Assembly: GCA_964403795.1 (NCBI GenBank)
Contig: CAYOHP010000188.1
Location: forward strand, 1 to 10,726
DNA from: CAYOHP01 sp964403795 [NCBI: uncultured bacterium]
Lineage (GTDB): Bacteria > Muiribacteriota > UBA6191 > CAZXTJ01
Direction: 5' to 3'
Length of the DNA stretch: 10,726 bases
Position numbers and translations under genes: made by a program. The notes beneath the pieces are model-generated. The model saw nothing but the letters and a program-made list of their open reading frames with translations, searched no databases and was not told the origin of the DNA. Numbering within the stretch: position 1 is the stretch's first letter; every line of letters begins with the position of its first letter. This document shows positions 5,987 to 10,726 of this stretch, one piece after another.

Positions 5987-8900
5987 GTGCCCCGCCCCGG
6001 TGGATCCGCCGTGCCGCACCCCACGCGCCAGCCGACGTGGCTCCCTGTCCTGCTCCTCGTCGGTCTCAGCGCTCCCGGCCTGGAGGCGCGGCGGCGCCCC
6101 GCCCGTCCTACTCCCCCACCTCCGCCTGCCTCCGGCCCGCCCCGGGAGCCGTCGGATTCCGCCCCGGCCAGGGAGGGCAGCGCGCTCGCCACCCTGGCCC
6201 GGGTCCGGCTGGCCGCCGGGGATCGACGCGGCGCCCTGGACGCGGCCCGACGCGGCTACCAGGTCCTGCGTTCCCACCAGGGGCCGGCCGCGGCAGACCT
6301 GTCGCTGGAACTGGGGGAGGCCCTCGCCGCTCTCGAGGAGGAGGGCCTCGCCCTGCTCGCCTTCCAACGGGCCATGGACGCCGACCCCGAGGGGGACAGG
6401 GTCGACGATGCCCTCTACGCCAAGGCGGCCCTCAAGGCACGCGGTCTCCCGGACCCCAAGGGCTTCCGGGCCGCCATCGGGAAGTTCCTCGCCCAGGATC
6501 CCCTGATCCTCGACCAGGACGCCCTGGTCTACTTCATGGGATTCTCGGTGGGAGTCCGGCTGACCCGGGTCCGGCCCGCCCTGGAGGCCCTGGAGCAGGT
6601 CTGGAAGCAACGCCCCGAAGGTGACCGGTCGGCCCATGCCCGGCTCCACGCGGCCCTGATCCGAGGCTTCTCTCTCGACGACCCCGACGGTGCCGACACG
6701 CTGCTCGAGGATCTCGCCAAGGCCCATCCGCACAGCTCGCTGCTGGGCCTGGCGTCGGTGGTCCGGGCCTTCGTCGCGGCCGGGCGGGGGCGCCTCGAGG
6801 AAGCCGTGGAGCACGTCTCCGGGATTGCTCCCGAGGACGGTGCCAGCCGGGAGGGCGCGCTGCTGGGTGCCATCCTCTCCGGCTACTACCTGGAGGATGG
6901 GCCCCGGGCCCTGCGGTTCCTCGACCACCTGGAGCGGACGCCCGGCACCTTTTCCGACCTGGCGCGTTTCCACCGGTCCCTCCTCCTGATGGCCCGCATC
7001 TCGGACTACCCGCAGGCCCGCCAGGTCCTCTCCGGGCTGGAAGGCTCGGAGGAGGTCCCCAAGGGCTGGATCGAGGCGCTTTCCGGAGCCCTCGACGGGA
7101 TCCTGGCCACCACGGATCCGGCCGAGAGGGCCTACCGGGTGGGCAGGTTCTTCGAACGCATCGGGCACCAGCCCAGGGCCCGGAAGGAGTTCGAGGCGGT
7201 GGTCCGGGACCACCCGGGCTCGCTCCCGGAGGAACGGGCCCGACTGCGCCTGGCCGCCCTGGACCAGGACGACCGGGGCGAACTCGGTGCCGGTCTCGGG
7301 GAGCTCGAGAGCCTCGCCTCCTCGACCCGACTCGCTCCCTCCCACCGGGCCGAGGCCCGTTGGCGCCTGGCTCGGGCTCGGCTCGCTCACGGGGCCAGTC
7401 CCACCGACGCCTTCGGTGGGGAACTCGACGCCCGGGACCCGTTCTCGCTGCCGGCCCTGCGCGGCCTGCTGCTGCATTCCGAGGACGGGAGCACGGAACG
7501 GGTCCGACTGCTCCGCGACCTGGCCGACGAACTCGATCCCCTCGATCCCAACCGACCCCGCGTGCTGTTGGCGCTGGCCACCACCCTCGAGCGCAATCGG
7601 GCGATCGACCATGCGCTGCGCGTCTACCAGACCCTGCTGCCGGACCGGCCCGAGGTCGCGACCGCGATCCGTAGGCTCGAGGATTCCGCCCGGGTCGAGG
7701 CCCTCGCCCCGGGAGGCCAGGAACCGATCGATCCCGAGGACCGCCTGCGGCTCGCCTACTTCTACATGCGACTGGGCGAGACCGGGACCGTCGAGCGGCT
7801 CCTGGAGGGGGTCCGCCGTTCCGGTCCAACGCCCGGCTCCGGCTCCGGCGAAGCGAGGGCCTCCACCGGGACCGAGGCCTCCGTCCCGGCCCGGGCCGCC
7901 GCCCTCCTCGCCCATCTCCTGCATGTCACCAAGGCGCGTCCCGAGAGGATCCGGGAGATCCTCGAGGAGGCCCTGGCTCGCCCCGAGCTGCCGGAGCGGG
8001 ACCGACTCTCGCTCCTCGAACTCAAGGCCGGACGGCTGGCCGAACTCGAACCGGAATCCGCCCGTTCCATCCGCCGCGCCTTGGTCAAGGCGGGGTACAA
8101 GGTCCGCACCCTGGTGCCGGGTCTGGTCGAACACGAGGCCGAGGCCAGGGGAGCGCAGTCCGCCCTCTCGCTGCTCCGGCACCTCGGTGGCGAACTGGCT
8201 CCCGATCCCCGTCTGACCGAGCTGGTCGCCGACCTCTACGACAAGGCCGGCGCCGGCGCCCGGGCCCGCGACGCCCGGACCCGCCTGGTCGAAGCCTGGC
8301 CGGCGACGGCCGAGGCGGCCCGCGCCCGGAAGCGCCTGGCCGCGGACGATGCCGAACGGATCTCCCAGCTGGCCCGCTCCCGGGTCCCCGGGGAGCGCAA
8401 GGTCGACGCCCTGGAAGAGGCGCTCCGCTCGCTGGCGGACGCCGAACAGACGGTGGTGCGCCCGGCCGTCGATGCCCTGCTGGCCTCGATCCGTCCCGAG
8501 GCGACGCCGGAACTCGCCCTTCGGGTGGCGGGGGTCCTCGCCGGAGGGCTGGCCGACCCGGCGGCGGCCCGACCCTGGCTCGAGCTGGCGGCTGCCGGGC
8601 CGGAGGATCTGGCCGAGGAAGCCCTCCTGGCCCTGGGGGAGAACCTGGCGGCCACCGGGGATCCCCGCGGTGCGCTGGCGGCGCTGGAACGGGCCGGGGA
8701 GAAGGCCGGTCGCATCGGGGTCCGGGCCCGACGCGCCCGGGCACGCCTCCTCGAGGAGGCCTTCGGCGACCCGGCCGGGGCGGCGGCCCTCACCGAATCG
8801 GCGTTGGCCGTGGGTGTCCTCGACCAGGGCGAATGGGCCGCCCTGGTAGAGGATCGGGTACGGCAGCGGCAGAAGGCCGGAGCCGACGCCGCCGAGCTGG

Positions 8901-10726
8901 CGAAGATCCTGGCCGAGGGCGCCTCCCGGCTCACCGACCCGGGCCTGAGGACTCCGCTCGAGACCCGCCTGGCCCGGATCCTCGAGGACCTCGGACAGCC
9001 GGAGAAGGCGGGAGAGGAATGGCTCCGCCTCTCCGAGCGCCTGCCCGATCCGGCGGAGCGTTCGGCTGCCACCCTCCGCGGCCTGGAGCAGCTGTTCGCC
9101 GCCGGGCGCGACGCCCGGGTCAGCTCGGCCGCCAGCGCCTTCCTGGCCAGCGCACCCTCGGCACCCGATTCCGAGGCGATCCGGACCATGCTGCGCAAGG
9201 CCTCGGCCCGGGCCCAGGTCGCCACCCTGCTGGGTGCGGTCAACTGGGGCGATCCCGAGTCCAGGGACAACCTGACCCGCATCTGGCGAGCTGCCCAGCT
9301 GCTGGTGAACCCGCTCGAGGACTACCGGTCGGCCGCTACCCGCCTCCAGGACCTGCTCCAGCTCTTCCCCGGATCCCCCGAGGCGCGCTCGGCCGAAGCA
9401 TTGCTGGCCCGCCTCCCGGTCCTCGAGGCCGCCTCCCGGTCGGGAGCCGAAGCGCCCGCGGGCCCCCGGGCCCCCGCTTCTCCCGAGCCCCGTGACCGAT
9501 TGGCTGCGGCCCGCTTCCTGGAGTACCGTCTCGAGGACCCGGGCCGGGCATCGGAAGCCTACCGGCGGCTCTACCAGGAGGACCCAGGCGTGGTCGGGAT
9601 GTACGCGGGCCTGGCCCTGCTGCGGCTGGTCGCCCTGGCGCCCGGAGGCGAAGCGGAGGCCCAGGCAGTGCTCCGCGAGCTCGCCGAGCGCCGGCTCCCT
9701 CCCGCCCTCGAGGCCCGCTTCCGGGCCAGGATGGCGCTCGTGAACGGCCTGCCGGAATGGCGTCGCCTGGAGGCGGAGGCGCGCCACGGAGGGGACCCGG
9801 ACCGCTCCCACCGACGCCAGGTCGAGCTGGCCGCCGCGTCCTTCCAGGACGGTCCCCTCGCCATGGCTGCCCTGAAGCGGATCCGGGACCGCCGCACCCA
9901 GCTCGAGGCCTCGCTGCTGGCCGCCAGGGTCCTGAAGGCCGCAGCCTCCCCGGCGCCCGAAGCGGTGGGCCCGATCGCCTTCCTCGACCTGGCGGTCCAG
10001 GTGGCTCCCGCTCCCGCCGAACGGGCCCGGGCCCTGCTGGCCCGCGGGATCCACTACGAGTCCGAACAGGCACCCGACCGGGCGCTCGCCGACTTCCGCA
10101 CCGCGTCCGAGCTGGCCCCGGGAACCCCCACCGCCGAGGAAGCGCTGTTCCGGCGGGCCAGTCTCCTGCTCGCCGAGGGCAAGGACCTGGAGACGGCCCG
10201 GACCCTCCTGGAGCGGCTGACCCGGGACCACTCCGGAGGGCCCCGGTACCTGGTCGCCTCCACCAAGGCTCCCGAGGTGGGCAACCGGATCGAGGCCGAG
10301 GCACTCGACCGCAAGGCCGTGCGGGAAGGCGCCAGGGACCCGACCGTCTTCCTCCACACCGCCCGGGTCCTGGCCGAGCGGTATCGGGCCCTCCCCCAGG
10401 CCTTGGAGAACTACCGGACCTTCCTGCGCAGCGGGGACGATCCTCAGCTCCTGCTCAAGGCGCACTACGAGGCCGCCGAAGTCCTGGTCCGCATGCAGAA
10501 GCCCGAGGAAGCCGTGCTGATGCTGGAGCGGGTCCCGACGCTGCCGCGGCTCTCGCCTCCGGCCGGCGAGGTCCTGGCGAAGATCGGCGCCATCCACGAG
10601 GTCGAGCGGGGCGACCTGGAGTCGGCCCGCAAGGCCTATCAGGCTGCCCTGGCGGAGCGACCCGCGGGCGAGACGGAGCGGCAGGTCCGGGGCGGCCTGC
10701 AGAGGATCCAGGGTCTGGAGAGCGCC
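5987..10726 (+). CDS. very large exported TPR-repeat protein (runs off right edge)
   Basis: At least 1,580 residues are encoded with no stop before the window ends. A signal-like start (hydrophobic WLPVLLLVGL, about 18-27, possible cleavage after LEA at 34) and a Pro-rich linker (about 38-54) lead into an alpha-helical repeat region from about residue 66 to the end. Many units look like degenerate TPRs, for example ALLALGENLAATGDPRGALA, LARILEDLGQPEKAGEEWLR, AYRRLYQEDPGVVGMYAGLA and EAAEVLVRMQKPEEAVLMLE. I see no catalytic or membrane domain, so a periplasmic or outer-membrane-associated protein-binding scaffold is likely. Start choice: GTG at 5987 (AGGA nine bases upstream) or GTG at 6011 (GGTGGA six bases upstream, giving a tighter signal peptide). 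Both keep the signal. The gap of 40 bases after the adaptor stop suggests an operon. From 5987 to 10597 the frame contains no TTA, CTA or TCA codon, which is why a 1,594-codon antisense open frame exists opposite it. Confidence 0.85.
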   Translation, partial: MPRPGGSAVPHPTRQPTWLPVLLLVGLSAPGLEARRRPARPTPPPPPASGPPREPSDSAPAREGSALATLARVRLAAGDRRGALDAARRGYQVLRSHQGPAAADLSLELGEALAALEEEGLALLAFQRAMDADPEGDRVDDALYAKAALKARGLPDPKGFRAAIGKFLAQDPLILDQDALVYFMGFSVGVRLTRVRPALEALEQVWKQRPEGDRSAHARLHAALIRGFSLDDPDGADTLLEDLAKAHPHSSLLGLASVVRAFVAAGRGRLEEAVEHVSGIAPEDGASREGALLGAILSGYYLEDGPRALRFLDHLERTPGTFSDLARFHRSLLLMARISDYPQARQVLSGLEGSEEVPKGWIEALSGALDGILATTDPAERAYRVGRFFERIGHQPRARKEFEAVVRDHPGSLPEERARLRLAALDQDDRGELGAGLGELESLASSTRLAPSHRAEARWRLARARLAHGASPTDAFGGELDARDPFSLPALRGLLLHSEDGSTERVRLLRDLADELDPLDPNRPRVLLALATTLERNRAIDHALRVYQTLLPDRPEVATAIRRLEDSARVEALAPGGQEPIDPEDRLRLAYFYMRLGETGTVERLLEGVRRSGPTPGSGSGEARASTGTEASVPARAAALLAHLLHVTKARPERIREILEEALARPELPERDRLSLLELKAGRLAELEPESARSIRRALVKAGYKVRTLVPGLVEHEAEARGAQSALSLLRHLGGELAPDPRLTELVADLYDKAGAGARARDARTRLVEAWPATAEAARARKRLAADDAERISQLARSRVPGERKVDALEEALRSLADAEQTVVRPAVDALLASIRPEATPELALRVAGVLAGGLADPAAARPWLELAAAGPEDLAEEALLALGENLAATGDPRGALAALERAGEKAGRIGVRARRARARLLEEAFGDPAGAAALTESALAVGVLDQGEWAALVEDRVRQRQKAGADAAELAKILAEGASRLTDPGLRTPLETRLARILEDLGQPEKAGEEWLRLSERLPDPAERSAATLRGLEQLFAAGRDARVSSAASAFLASAPSAPDSEAIRTMLRKASARAQVATLLGAVNWGDPESRDNLTRIWRAAQLLVNPLEDYRSAATRLQDLLQLFPGSPEARSAEALLARLPVLEAASRSGAEAPAGPRAPASPEPRDRLAAARFLEYRLEDPGRASEAYRRLYQEDPGVVGMYAGLALLRLVALAPGGEAEAQAVLRELAERRLPPALEARFRARMALVNGLPEWRRLEAEARHGGDPDRSHRRQVELAAASFQDGPLAMAALKRIRDRRTQLEASLLAARVLKAAASPAPEAVGPIAFLDLAVQVAPAPAERARALLARGIHYESEQAPDRALADFRTASELAPGTPTAEEALFRRASLLLAEGKDLETARTLLERLTRDHSGGPRYLVASTKAPEVGNRIEAEALDRKAVREGARDPTVFLHTARVLAERYRALPQALENYRTFLRSGDDPQLLLKAHYEAAEVLVRMQKPEEAVLMLERVPTLPRLSPPAGEVLAKIGAIHEVERGDLESARKAYQAALAERPAGETERQVRGGLQRIQGLESA

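Noticed and set aside
4357-6192. 611-codon minus-strand open frame over the adaptor gene
   Set aside because: Same complement register as the adaptor, low-complexity Gly/Arg/Pro sequence, no ribosome site or domain. The plus-strand adaptor has all expected motifs.
5813-10597. 1,594-codon minus-strand open frame opposite the giant TPR gene
   Set aside because: Composition is rich in Gly, Gln, Pro and Arg without domains, and it is the exact complement register of a frame with clear signal peptide and TPR units. It is an antisense shadow produced by codon bias.

Overview
The window is very GC-rich bacterial DNA packed with genes on both strands. Codon use avoids A/T at third positions so strongly that long antisense open frames appear opposite the real genes. 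Exported proteins with Sec-type signal peptides and a periplasmic adaptor carrying a TolC-docking type motif point to a diderm (Gram-negative) envelope. The sequence alone does not fix the phylum. I saw no rRNA, tRNA, CRISPR, insertion sequence or phage gene.

Left part (1-2290), minus strand: the 5' third of a malic enzyme gene runs off the left edge. Upstream of it are two uncharacterised membrane proteins that each carry a four-cysteine zinc ribbon. The 254-residue one has a single transmembrane helix followed by a pseudopilin-like C-terminal region. The 318-residue one has several C-terminal helices. A well-spaced promoter candidate lies in front of the 254-residue gene.

Middle (2379-3682): an Nfu-type iron-sulfur scaffold gene (plus strand) is transcribed divergently from the 318-residue gene. 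It converges on a small exported TPR protein gene (minus strand) with only 17 bases between the stop codons.

Right part (3762-10726), plus strand: a LolD/MacB-like ABC ATPase, a periplasmic adaptor with a long coiled-coil hairpin, and a very large exported TPR protein that is still open at the right edge (at least 1,580 residues). Spacing (73 and 40 bases) suggests one transcription unit. No permease gene is present between or beside the ATPase and the adaptor, which is unusual. My reading is an envelope transport or assembly machine: the ATPase powers an unseen FtsX-type permease, the adaptor links it to an outer-membrane channel, and the giant TPR protein, perhaps with the divergently encoded small TPR protein, acts as a periplasmic scaffold. 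The assignment of parts to one machine is inference from gene order.

Several strong GC hairpins sit in the gaps between genes (about 359-386, 1304-1326, 2985-2998, 3695-3719, 4478-4511). None has a clear T-tract, so their role as terminators is uncertain.
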